Of a stretch of 8,181 nt of DNA, positions 1-5,632 are shown piece by piece (the first letter of the stretch is position 1; each line of letters starts with the position of its first letter). The stretch is from the NCBI GenBank assembly GCA_030624805.1, contig JAUXJL010000077.1:1-8181 (forward strand), written 5' to 3'. Both the position numbers and the translations under genes were made by a program. The stretch comes from Acidimicrobiia bacterium (lineage in GTDB: Bacteria; Actinomycetota; Acidimicrobiia; Spongiisociales; SHLN01). The notes below the pieces were generated by a model. It made no database searches and was not told the origin of the DNA. It was given only the letters and a program-made list of their open reading frames with translations.

Positions 1-273
1 ATCGAAGTCAGCCGTTACTCGAACGACCAGGGTGATTGGGAGAGCGTCCTGGTGTGGGGAACGGCCGAAATGGTCGAGGACCAGGGCGAGGAAGCCAATG
101 CCATCGGACTCTTGCTGGTGAAGTATCGCAACGTGTTCGGGTCTGCTCTCGCCTTCTCCCGCCCCACGCCCCTCGCCCCCTCCGAGGTGGTGGTGAAAGT
201 GCCGATCGACGAGATGAGCGGGCGGTCGTCCGGCGCAGGATTCGCGCCCCGTACCCGGCCCGGGAGACTCTGA
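1..273 (+). CDS. Pyridoxamine 5'-phosphate oxidase-like flavoprotein, C-terminal part (5' truncated)
   Basis: The reading frame is open from the first base and stops at TGA 271-273, leaving 90 residues of a protein whose start lies upstream. It contains the strand-helix pattern of FMN-binding split-barrel proteins of the PNPOx-like/NimA-like group: WESVLVWGTAEMVED, a helix with a run of leucines (AIGLLLVKY), then a last strand VVVKVPIDEMSGR, where the (E/D)EM(S/T)GR ending is typical of the family. Such proteins bind FMN or F420 and reduce or oxidise small molecules; the substrate cannot be read from this fragment. The last 15 residues after SGR are low complexity and probably a disordered tail. 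It converges on the histidine kinase. The family call is by pattern only; a related deazaflavin-dependent split-barrel protein is the main alternative. Confidence 0.72.
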   Translation: MEVSRYSNDQGDWESVLVWGTAEMVEDQGEEANAIGLLLVKYRNVFGSALAFSRPTPLAPSEVVVKVPIDEMSGRSSGAGFAPRTRPGRL

Positions 274-279
274 GCGCCA

Positions 280-302
280 CCGGCCGGGCTGTCCCCGGCC
301 GG
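280..302 (+). terminator. GC-rich hairpin after the flavoprotein stop codon, possible terminator
   Basis: Bases 280-288 (CCGGCCGGG) pair perfectly with 294-302 around a 5-nt loop, six bases after the stop codon. No T-run follows, so it is not a classic intrinsic terminator. It shares bases 298-302 with the next hairpin (298-314), so the two structures cannot form together in one transcript. Confidence 0.3.
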
Positions 303-336
303 GCTTTGCCCGGCTTAGGAGTTGCTTCGCAACTCC
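298..336 (-). repeat. Two-hairpin REP-like element, copy 1
   Basis: Two triloop hairpins stand 3 nt apart. Bases 298-304 pair with 308-314 (GCCGGGC, loop TTT), and 318-325 pair with 329-336 (GGAGTTGC, loop TTC). Read on the minus strand this gives GGAGTTGC-GAA-GCAACTCC, spacer TAA, then GCCGGGC-AAA-GCCCGGC. The same order, spacing and loop size recur at 6703-6743 on the plus strand: the first hairpin matches at 18 of 19 bases, while the second has a different sequence but is again a perfect stem. That suggests a dispersed structured repeat and not a one-off terminator. It lies between two convergent genes. The remainder of the gap (337-440) shows only a short CGC-GAA-GCG stem near 344-352. 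Confidence 0.6.
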
Positions 337-440
337 ATAGGACCGCGAAGCGTTCCCGGCCATTCCCCTCAATGAGTTGAAGGAAGAAGATCACGAGCAC
401 CGTATCCCCCAAGGCGTTACACACAAACCGCGACATACAC

Positions 441-1556
441 CTAGAGCGGAAGCGTCACCTCAACTGTCGTGCCTGTACCCACCCCGGAGGTGATCTCGGC
501 GAAACCGCCGAGATCGGAGGCGCGGGTACGAAGATTCTCAAGACCCATTCCATCACCAACTGCTTCGATGTCGAAGCCCGCGCCGTCGTCAACCGTCCGG
601 ATGATCAACTGCTGGGCCCGGCGCTCGAGGGTCGTCGTTATCTTCACTGCTCCCGCATGACGAAGTGCATTGCTCAGCGACTCTCGAACGATCGGAAGTA
701 TCTCGTCAAAGAGACGGTCGGGGAGGTTGTCGACTTCCCCTCGAAATAGCAACTCGACCTGGGACGTATACGAGTCGGCGAGCGAATCGGCCAAGTCGAT
801 GAGTTCCTCGCGAATGCGCCGCTGCGCCCACACTGGGGGCCGGAGGTCGAAGATGAAGCGTCGGAGCGATGTAATGGACTCGTCGAGCCGGCCGGTGGCA
901 TCGCGGATCTCGTCGGCTATCTCGCTGTCGTCTATCCGACCGGCCAGGGCCTGCAAACCGAGTCCGACGGCGAAGATATCTTGAATGATGGCATCGTGCA
1001 GATCCCGGGCAATTCGCTCACGATCCTCGACAATGGCCACAGTCCGCAGTCGGCGAGAAAGACGGGCGTTGGCGATGGCCGATCCACCAATGATCGCCAG
1101 CGCCTCAACGAGGGCCATGTCCTCCTCGAGAAAGCCGCCCTCCTTGTCCGTCAGATACAAATTGCCGTACACCTCATCAGCTACTCGGATTGGGACTCCC
1201 AGAAACGAATCCATCGGCGGGTGGTGTTCGGGGAAGCCGACCGAGTCAGGGTGATCGGCAATGTGAGGGATCCGCACCCCTCCGCCTCTGCGCGTGATAG
1301 TGCCGAGCAGGCCGTGGCCGGCCGGTGGAGGGCCGATCTGATCGACTACATCCAGTGGTATTCCTTTGTGGATGAATTCCTTCAGGAACCCATGGGTTCC
1401 CAGCACTCCCAGAGCGCCATATTTGGCCCCCGTCAAATCCATACCGGTCTCGACGAGCGCTTCGAGGGTGTCCGTTAATTCCGCAGCCCCGGCGACGGTG
1501 GCGGCGGCCCCGACTAGTCGAGCAACGTCCCCGGGAGAAAAGAGCGGTTCCTCCAT
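441..1556 (-). CDS. DevS/DosS-like GAF-domain sensor histidine kinase (NarL family)
   Basis: A 371-residue soluble kinase that should phosphorylate the neighbouring response regulator. A GAF domain (about residues 28-168) is followed by a HisKA_3 dimerisation helix with ERIARDLHDAIIQ (His187 the phospho-acceptor, HDxxxQ phosphatase motif) and a HATPase domain with N-box ESLSNALRHAG (Glu292, Asn296), DDGAGF (323-328) and GMGLEN (336-341). The GAF segment VGFPEHHPPMDSFLGVP and NLYLTDK closely matches the first GAF of mycobacterial DevS/DosS. His112 aligns with DosS His149, the haem ligand, and Tyr134 with the distal Tyr171, as I recall that sequence. DosS has two GAF domains; this protein has one. 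I chose the ATG at 1556 because a TAGCCT hexamer stands 7 nt before it; an in-frame TTG at 1619 would add 21 residues and has no ribosome binding site. Kinase family is near certain; haem sensing is inference. Confidence 0.93.
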   Translation of the reverse strand: MEEPLFSPGDVARLVGAAATVAGAAELTDTLEALVETGMDLTGAKYGALGVLGTHGFLKEFIHKGIPLDVVDQIGPPPAGHGLLGTITRRGGGVRIPHIADHPDSVGFPEHHPPMDSFLGVPIRVADEVYGNLYLTDKEGGFLEEDMALVEALAIIGGSAIANARLSRRLRTVAIVEDRERIARDLHDAIIQDIFAVGLGLQALAGRIDDSEIADEIRDATGRLDESITSLRRFIFDLRPPVWAQRRIREELIDLADSLADSYTSQVELLFRGEVDNLPDRLFDEILPIVRESLSNALRHAGAVKITTTLERRAQQLIIRTVDDGAGFDIEAVGDGMGLENLRTRASDLGGFAEITSGVGTGTTVEVTLPL

Positions 1557-1563
1557 TGCCAAG

Positions 1564-1569
1564 AGGCTA
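1564..1569 (-). promoter_or_regulatory. Putative -10 hexamer TAGCCT, leaderless start of the kinase gene
   Basis: On the minus strand TAGCCT is followed by 7 nt and then the ATG of the kinase. This fits an actinobacterial TANNNT -10 element placing transcription start at the first base of the start codon. Similar hexamers (TAGTCT, TAGACT) occur at 7-8 nt before two other genes here. No good -35 is visible. Confidence 0.4.
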
Positions 1570-1640
1570 ACGAGGAATGGACTTTCGTCCTGGCGGTATG
1601 GGTCAACTGGCCGTCTCAATCAACAAATGTGGTGCGATAC

Positions 1641-1652
1641 GCTGGCGCCAGC
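1641..1652. promoter_or_regulatory. 12-bp perfect palindrome GCTGGCGCCAGC, candidate operator
   Basis: A perfect inverted repeat without spacer lies in the divergent gap between the kinase and its response regulator, 15 bp upstream of the regulator ATG. A dimeric NarL-type regulator often binds such symmetric sites, and the placement would suit control of the regulator gene. It does not resemble the mycobacterial DosR box. At this GC content a chance 12-bp palindrome in a 111-bp gap is uncommon but possible. Confidence 0.4.
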
Positions 1653-1656
1653 CGCT

Positions 1657-1661
1657 AGGAG
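1657..1661 (+). promoter_or_regulatory. Ribosome binding site AGGAG of the response regulator gene
   Basis: AGGAG ends 6 nt before the ATG at 1668, a standard Shine-Dalgarno spacing that fixes the regulator start. It is the clearest ribosome binding site in the window; the other intact genes have weak sites or none. Confidence 0.75.
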
Positions 1662-1667
1662 CAGTTC

Positions 1668-2342
1668 ATGAAGGTTGTGGTGGTCGATGACCACGAAGTG
1701 GTACGTCAGGGTCTCAAGGCACTCATCGATGCACAAGACGACCTGGAGGTAGTCGGCGAAGCCGGGGACGTTGAATCCGCCATCCGACAAGTCGGCTACC
1801 ACTCCCCGGATGTAGTGGTGATGGACGTTCGATTGCCCGATGGAACAGGCGTTGAGGCGTGCCGGGAGATCCGATCGCGCTGGCCGGAGGTGAACGTGCT
1901 CATGCTCACGTCATACGCCGATGAGGAGGCACTGGTGTCTTCGATCATGGCCGGGGCAGCCGGGTATGTCCTCAAGCGGATCGACTCCGCAGATCTCGTC
2001 GATGCGATCCGTCGGGTCGCCGATGGCGAGTCCCTCCTCGACCCCAACCTCACCGATCGACTCTTTGCCCGCATTCGAGGCGACGAACCAGACGATCCAC
2101 TCCTGGCACGGCTCTCACCGCAGGAGCGAAGGATCCTCGACCTGATTTCGGAAGGCAAAACCAATCGCCAGATTGCTGAAAGCCTCTTCCTGGCCGAAAA
2201 GACTGTGAAGAATTACGTGTCAAACCTGCTTTCCAAGCTCGAAATGAGCCGCCGCAGCGAGGCTGCCGCCTACGCCGCCCGGTTGCAGGCAGACCGCGCC
2301 AAGAAGTACCCACCCGAGGAGTGGAGCAAACCGATCAGCTAA
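1668..2342 (+). CDS. DevR/DosR-like NarL-family response regulator
   Basis: A 224-residue DNA-binding response regulator. The receiver domain (about 1-118) has the acidic pair Asp7-Asp8, phospho-acceptor Asp53 in VVMDVRLPDG, switch Thr81 and Lys103. A linker follows, then a LuxR-type helix-turn-helix (about 149-205) starting LSPQERRILDLISEGKTNRQ, with recognition-helix motif EKTVKNYVSNLLSKLEM. Both LTSYADEEAL in the receiver and AEKTVKNYVS in the HTH are very close to mycobacterial DevR, whose recognition-helix Lys and Asn contact DNA. It is transcribed away from the DevS-like kinase, its probable partner, and has a good AGGAG site. The short C-terminal tail is charged and unlike DevR. Family and role are secure; membership of a hypoxia or dormancy regulon is inference from similarity. 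The regulated genes cannot be seen here. Confidence 0.95.
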   Translation: MKVVVVDDHEVVRQGLKALIDAQDDLEVVGEAGDVESAIRQVGYHSPDVVVMDVRLPDGTGVEACREIRSRWPEVNVLMLTSYADEEALVSSIMAGAAGYVLKRIDSADLVDAIRRVADGESLLDPNLTDRLFARIRGDEPDDPLLARLSPQERRILDLISEGKTNRQIAESLFLAEKTVKNYVSNLLSKLEMSRRSEAAAYAARLQADRAKKYPPEEWSKPIS

Positions 2343-2345
2343 AAG

Positions 2346-2380
2346 CGCAGGACGCAGGACGCAGGACGCAATATGCCAGA
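2346..2380 (+). repeat. Heptad array A, left arm (CGCANNA units)
   Basis: Five consecutive 7-bp units start 3 bp after the regulator stop codon: CGCAGGA three times without mismatch, then CGCAATA and TGCCAGA. They face, as an inverted repeat, the array at 2452-2488. Both arms end inward with GCCAGA/TCTGGC. The core between them (2381-2451) is unique sequence with a TACCGGTA palindrome at 2432-2439 and no gene. Confidence 0.7.
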
Positions 2381-2451
2381 CTTCCCAGAGTGCGTTTGGC
2401 CGCCCCACAGGCCGGTTTCGGTCGCCGCAACTACCGGTAATAGCAAGGGAT

Positions 2452-2488
2452 TCTGGCGTACTGCGTGCTGCGTGCCGCGTACCGCGTA
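2452..2488 (-). repeat. Heptad array A, right arm (reverse-complement units)
   Basis: Consecutive 7-bp units TCTGGCG, TACTGCG, TGCTGCG, TGCCGCG and TACCGCG are followed by TAT, running directly into the stop codon of the bS22 gene. Read on the minus strand these are CGCANNA-like units, as in the left arm. Together the arms fill the gap between the convergent regulator and bS22 genes. Confidence 0.7.
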
Positions 2489-2581
2489 TTACTTCTTGCG
2501 CTTGTGGCGGTTGGCGCGCAGTCGTTTGCGGTATTTGTGCTTCGACATCTTCTTGCGCCGCTTCTTAATCACTGATCCCAT
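2489..2581 (-). CDS. Small ribosomal subunit protein bS22 (AURKAIP1/COX24-domain miniprotein)
   Basis: A 30-residue, extremely basic protein that begins MGSVIKKRRKKMSKHKYRK and continues RLRANRHKRKK; about two thirds of its residues are Lys, Arg or His. The N-terminal MGSVIKKRRK-MSK pattern is that of the 33-residue actinobacterial bS22 protein seen in mycobacterial 70S ribosome structures, where it sits in the 30S subunit near the decoding region; it is related to mitochondrial mS38 (AURKAIP1). Its length and composition fit, and the C-terminus is a few residues shorter than mycobacterial bS22. It is easily missed because it is so short. The stop codon touches the right arm of heptad array A. 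It diverges from the peptidase C26 gene. No Shine-Dalgarno site is evident. Confidence 0.9.
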   Translation of the reverse strand: MGSVIKKRRKKMSKHKYRKRLRANRHKRKK

Positions 2582-2588
2582 TGGGCAT

Positions 2589-2617
2589 AGCATGGCCCGC
2601 AGTGCCCGACTACGCAA
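2589..2617 (-). promoter_or_regulatory. Possible bS22 promoter (TTGCGT - 17 bp - CATGCT)
   Basis: On the minus strand TTGCGT (2612-2617) is separated by 17 bp from CATGCT (2589-2594), which lies 7 nt before the bS22 ATG. Both boxes are imperfect, but the spacing suits a sigma-70 promoter with leaderless transcription. It would nearly abut the divergent promoter of the peptidase gene. Confidence 0.3.
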
Positions 2618-2624
2618 ACACACC

Positions 2625-2630
2625 TAGTCT
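2625..2630 (+). promoter_or_regulatory. Putative -10 hexamer TAGTCT of the peptidase C26 gene
   Basis: TAGTCT is followed by 7 nt and then the ATG at 2638. It matches TANNNT and agrees with the hexamers before the kinase and the cation transporter. The absence of any Shine-Dalgarno sequence supports leaderless expression and decides for the ATG at 2638 over the in-frame TTG at 2581. No convincing -35 was found. Confidence 0.42.
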
Positions 2631-2637
2631 GTTTTCC

Positions 2638-3381
2638 ATGACACCGGTTATCGGAATCACCTCGCAGCAGCGCGATGTTGCGACACATTATGGGTCGCAG
2701 CCCGCCACAACGGTGACGCTCACCTACTCGGAGGCAGTGGTCCGAGCGGGCGGGATTCCGTTTGTTCTTCCCATAATGGATGCCACGGCAGTGCCCGACG
2801 CTTTGGAGAGGCTCGACGGCATCGTCATGACCGGCGGTGGAGACGTGGCCCCTGAGCTGTACGACGGTGACGGTCATGGCACCGTGTACGGGGTGCACCT
2901 TGCCCGTGACCAAATGGACGTGGCGGTCGCCAAATATGCGGCTTCGCAGAGGTTGCCCGTCCTGGCGATTTGCCGCGGCATCCAGGTGCTCAACGTTGCG
3001 CTCGGAGGTGATCTCATCGCAGACATCGAAAGTGAAGTTGCGGGTGGGTTCGAACACTTCGTTACAGGCGACGGGGCCGCCGCCGAGGCCCATCAGACGA
3101 TCGACCTGGCCGAGGGGAGTGGCCTGGCGGAGCTTTTCGGCACGACTTCGCTCAAGGTCAACTCCCTCCATCATCAGGCAATTTCCAGGCCGGCGCCCGG
3201 CCTTCGGCCCATCGCATGGAGTGAGGACGGCGTTATCGAGGCCGTCGAGTCGGAGGATGCCTCATGGGCGTTTCTGGGTGTTCAGTGGCATCCAGAAAAC
3301 CTGGTTGGAACCGAGCCGGCGGCCCGCAGTCTGTTTGACGAGCTGGTCTCAGCGGCCTCAACGTGGGCGGCTAACCGCTAA
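2638..3381 (+). CDS. Gamma-glutamyl-gamma-aminobutyrate hydrolase family protein (peptidase C26, PuuD-like)
   Basis: A 247-residue cytoplasmic hydrolase with the class I glutamine-amidotransferase fold, covering the whole family length. Visible landmarks are the start TPVIGITSQ, the turn DGIVMTGGGDVAPELY (60-75), the nucleophile elbow AICRGIQVLNVALGG with Cys112, NSLHHQAI (175-182), and VQWHPEN with catalytic His218 and Glu220. The Cys-His-Glu triad is complete. Relatives such as PuuD cleave gamma-glutamyl amides, for example gamma-glutamyl-GABA in putrescine breakdown; others act on folate polyglutamates or are side-activities near glutamine synthetase-like genes. No polyamine gene is nearby, so the substrate is not determined. 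The ATG at 2638 is preferred over the TTG at 2581, since the family begins right at this point. Confidence 0.92.
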   Translation: MTPVIGITSQQRDVATHYGSQPATTVTLTYSEAVVRAGGIPFVLPIMDATAVPDALERLDGIVMTGGGDVAPELYDGDGHGTVYGVHLARDQMDVAVAKYAASQRLPVLAICRGIQVLNVALGGDLIADIESEVAGGFEHFVTGDGAAAEAHQTIDLAEGSGLAELFGTTSLKVNSLHHQAISRPAPGLRPIAWSEDGVIEAVESEDASWAFLGVQWHPENLVGTEPAARSLFDELVSAASTWAANR

Positions 3382-3414
3382 AGAGGCCTGTACCGAGAGT
3401 CGATATCTCCTGGT

Positions 3415-4815
3415 ATGCGCCGCAAGACTCGCTTCACAACGGCATTGGTGGTTGGCCTCGTCCTGGTTGCTTCCTCCTGCTCAGGTGCCGACGGAAGCGG
3501 GGCTCCGAGTTCGCCGATCACCGCACCACCGGCCGCCTCACCAGATGCAGGCCAGGCGCTGCTTGATCTCATCAGCGCACCTGAGGCGGTCGAGACCACG
3601 GCGACAACCTTTGACCGGGCTCAGGCAGAGAGTTTCGTCAGTGAACTACTCACCGGCTATTTCAAAGCCGTGGGCGCCCGAGATTGGGACGCGGTTTATG
3701 AGGCGAGCTCGGTCGCTTTTCGAGCCACCTGCGGCGCTGAGCGTTACGCCGACATTGTTGACTCCATCGATGCCGAACCGACTGAGATCGAATTCGTTGG
3801 CGCCTTCGAGGTTTCAATCGTTGGAGACTTTGGCACCGGAAGCCTCAACGTCTACGACCAGGTCGGCACGTTTCATGTAGAAGGGCTGCTGGCGGTCGCT
3901 GAAACTGAGGGTTGGCGAGTCGCTATCGATCCATGTGATGCAGCCAACGACGTCGCCGATGGCGATGCTTCGTATCCGCTCATCATCGCCACAACCACGC
4001 TGGCGCCTCCCCCCACTGAGGCAACCATTCCGCCCGAGCTCACGACTACGACCACCGTTCCGGGCGTCCCGGGTGTCCCGGGTGTCCCGACCACCACCAC
4101 CATCCCGGGAACCCCCCTCACCGCAGCCGACAAGACCGAGATCGAGGCGGTTCTCAGGGACTTCATGACTGCCTACGCTGTCCAGGACTGGGCTGCCTAC
4201 CACGCGGCGGTTCCACCGCTTTTCGAGTGCACACCGGCCGACACTATCGCCGCCCTCGCCCCATTCCACTTCAGCCCGACGGCGGTCTCGTTCAGCCCCA
4301 TGACCATCACCGGTGCCGACGACGAGGCCGCAGCCACGTTCGATGTCCGCTATCTCGATTCTCTGGAGACAGTCAAGGTCGAGAGCCTGGGCGCCTGGGA
4401 GTGGGGTGGCGTGTGGTACGCCGCCGTCCATCCGTGCACCAGCGTCGATTCAATCGCCTCCAACGGCTCGGCCAACACATCTGCCATCGACCTTCTCAAC
4501 GACACTCTTCTGCTGGCGCGGGTCTTGTATGTCGGAGCCGGGGACTACGACATCCCCACTTCAGCCCTCAATGAGATTTCCGAGACGGCCTCTTTCGTGG
4601 AAGACGTCGGCGAGGCTGGTGTCGGTATGGTCGCCTACGTCGACGATGACCAGGAAGTGCTCATCGTCACACAGAGCGGCTCGGGACTGTGGTACTGCAT
4701 CGCCGAGGACGCGGCTGGAGGTGCCCACTTCGCAACGGCCTTCTACCTCGAGACCGTCAACACGCTGGCAGGCTGCCGCTCGGTTGTGCTGGCGGTGCCG
4801 TGGAGCGTTTACTAG
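3415..4815 (+). CDS. Predicted lipoprotein with two NTF2-like domains and a pilin-like C-terminal domain
   Basis: A 466-residue exported protein of unknown function. Residues 1-21 form a lipoprotein signal peptide (MRRKTR, a hydrophobic stretch, then VASSC with Cys22 as lipid site). After a short Ser/Pro/Ala linker come two related domains, about 68-180 and 240-345. Each opens with an aromatic helix (GYFKAVGARDWDAVYEASS; DFMTAYAVQDWAAYHAAVP), has a Cys soon after (106; 272) and a WRVAIDPC or WYAAVHPC strand with a second Cys (174; 341), the pattern of NTF2/SnoaL-like domains each closed by a disulfide. A Thr/Pro linker with GVP repeats (about 193-235) separates them. The last about 110 residues (356-466) resemble the globular part of actinobacterial type IV pilin-like proteins, with SGSGLWYC and a distal Cys (428, 454). 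No catalytic residues are apparent; a binding or scaffolding role outside the membrane is a guess. Confidence 0.8.
   Translation: MRRKTRFTTALVVGLVLVASSCSGADGSGAPSSPITAPPAASPDAGQALLDLISAPEAVETTATTFDRAQAESFVSELLTGYFKAVGARDWDAVYEASSVAFRATCGAERYADIVDSIDAEPTEIEFVGAFEVSIVGDFGTGSLNVYDQVGTFHVEGLLAVAETEGWRVAIDPCDAANDVADGDASYPLIIATTTLAPPPTEATIPPELTTTTTVPGVPGVPGVPTTTTIPGTPLTAADKTEIEAVLRDFMTAYAVQDWAAYHAAVPPLFECTPADTIAALAPFHFSPTAVSFSPMTITGADDEAAATFDVRYLDSLETVKVESLGAWEWGGVWYAAVHPCTSVDSIASNGSANTSAIDLLNDTLLLARVLYVGAGDYDIPTSALNEISETASFVEDVGEAGVGMVAYVDDDQEVLIVTQSGSGLWYCIAEDAAGGAHFATAFYLETVNTLAGCRSVVLAVPWSVY
4060..4089 (+). repeat. 9-bp tandem repeat encoding Gly-Val-Pro in the lipoprotein linker
   Basis: Three 9-bp units (one CCGGGCGTC, two CCGGGTGTC) plus a last CCG encode PGVPGVPGVP inside a Thr-rich linker. 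Nearly identical units without intervening bases make copy-number change by slippage likely; the reading frame would be kept because the unit is a multiple of three. Confidence 0.7.
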
Positions 4816-4825
4816 CAGCCGCGGC

Positions 4826-5632
4826 TTACCGAACGCCGTCCGCAGCGATGGCCGGGCTGAGCACCAGGCACTCTTCCGCGGCCAGCGCCTCCCTCACTGA
4901 TGGAGCAGAGGAGGTTTCGACCACCGCGATGACGGATGGCCCGGACCCACTGATTGAGGCGAACGGAGCCCCGGCCCGGATGGCAACCTCGAGCAGTGTC
5001 CCGATGATGGGCCGAAGCGATATTCGGGACGGTTCATGAAGCTCATCCAATCCAATGCTGCCCAGTAGTGTCTGATCGCCGGTTCGAAGCCCCTCCACGA
5101 GCCGGATCGACCGTCCGGCGGTGCGGGCCGCCACCTCAAACGGAACCGTGTCCGGCAGCGCCCGGCGGGCTTCCCGGGTGGACAAGGCTTCTCGAGGAAC
5201 GGCTACAACCACCGAGAGGGAGGGGTGTATTTCCAGAGGATGCACTCCACCGGCTCGGGCCAGCACGAGGCCTCCGTACACCGCGGCAGCTGCGTTGTCC
5301 GAGTGTCCCTCCGCCGCCGTCACCGACTTGAACAACTCGTCCAAGTCCACCTCGACACCCTCGTGTCGCCGAACCGAGGCTTCGAGCGAAGCCAGTAGAG
5401 CGGCACTCGAACCGAGACCCTTGCCGATTGGGATCGCAGATGTCACGGCAACTCGCAGGGGCTGGGTGCTTATCCGCCGAGCGGCGCCTTCGATGAATCC
5501 ATCCGGATCGTCAGAGATCTCCCATTCCGAGCTGGCTTCGACCGATACTTCGCACCGAAGCTCGAGCGCCAGGGCGAGTGCATCGAATCCCGGGCCAAGG
5601 TTGGCCGACGATGCCGGTGCCGAAGCCCTCAT
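4826..5632 (-). CDS. thrB: Homoserine kinase (GHMP kinase family)
   Basis: Predicted to phosphorylate L-homoserine with ATP to O-phosphohomoserine, the step before threonine synthase. The 268-residue protein has all three GHMP motifs: N-terminal SSANLGPGFDALALALEL (8-25), ATP-binding loop IPIGKGLGSSAALLASLEAS (67-86), and C-terminal GAPFASISGSGPSVIAVVE (221-239). GHSDNAAAAVYGGLVLA (109-125) matches the homoserine-kinase form GHPDNVAAALxGGLV. It is some 30-50 residues shorter than many ThrB proteins, mainly between motifs 1 and 2. Its ATG overlaps the stop of the cation transporter gene (ATGA, 5629-5632), so it is translated by coupling. hom and thrC, its usual neighbours, are absent from this window. 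It converges on the lipoprotein gene with only 10 bp between stop codons. Another GHMP kinase substrate is possible but less likely. Confidence 0.85.
   Translation of the reverse strand: MRASAPASSANLGPGFDALALALELRCEVSVEASSEWEISDDPDGFIEGAARRISTQPLRVAVTSAIPIGKGLGSSAALLASLEASVRRHEGVEVDLDELFKSVTAAEGHSDNAAAAVYGGLVLARAGGVHPLEIHPSLSVVVAVPREALSTREARRALPDTVPFEVAARTAGRSIRLVEGLRTGDQTLLGSIGLDELHEPSRISLRPIIGTLLEVAIRAGAPFASISGSGPSVIAVVETSSAPSVREALAAEECLVLSPAIAADGVR

Noticed and set aside
8..436. 142-codon minus-strand open frame over the first gene and its downstream gap
   Set aside because: It runs antisense to the flavoprotein and through the hairpin repeats; the product is Arg/Pro-rich low complexity with no domain.
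981..1478. 165-codon plus-strand open frame inside the kinase gene
   Set aside because: It is antisense to the GAF and dimerisation regions, whose protein motifs are unmistakable on the minus strand; high GC creates such shadow frames.
1557..1619. TTG start giving the kinase 21 more residues
   Set aside because: No ribosome binding site precedes it and the extra residues are outside any domain; the ATG at 1556 has a well-placed -10 hexamer. Not excluded.
1557..1667. Mycobacterial-type DosR box upstream of the two-component genes
   Set aside because: No match to the GGGACT...AGTCCC pattern was found; only the unrelated GCTGGCGCCAGC palindrome is present.
2346..2488. CRISPR array
   Set aside because: Repeat units are only 7 bp, contiguous and without spacers; no cas gene is nearby.
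2581..2637. TTG start giving the peptidase C26 gene 19 more residues
   Set aside because: The extension overlaps the bS22 start codon and divergent promoter region, has no family similarity, and the ATG at 2638 matches the usual N-terminus.
2837..3880. 347-codon plus-strand frame spanning the end of peptidase C26 and the start of the lipoprotein
   Set aside because: It is out of frame with two well-supported genes, is rich in Arg/Ser/Pro and has no recognisable domain.
3814..4431. 205-codon minus-strand frame opposite the lipoprotein
   Set aside because: Gly/Asp/Arg-biased shadow; the plus strand encodes a signal peptide, paired cysteines and repeated domains.
4816..4825. Terminator between the convergent lipoprotein and homoserine kinase genes
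   Set aside because: Only 10 bp separate the stop codons and no hairpin with a T-run is visible there.
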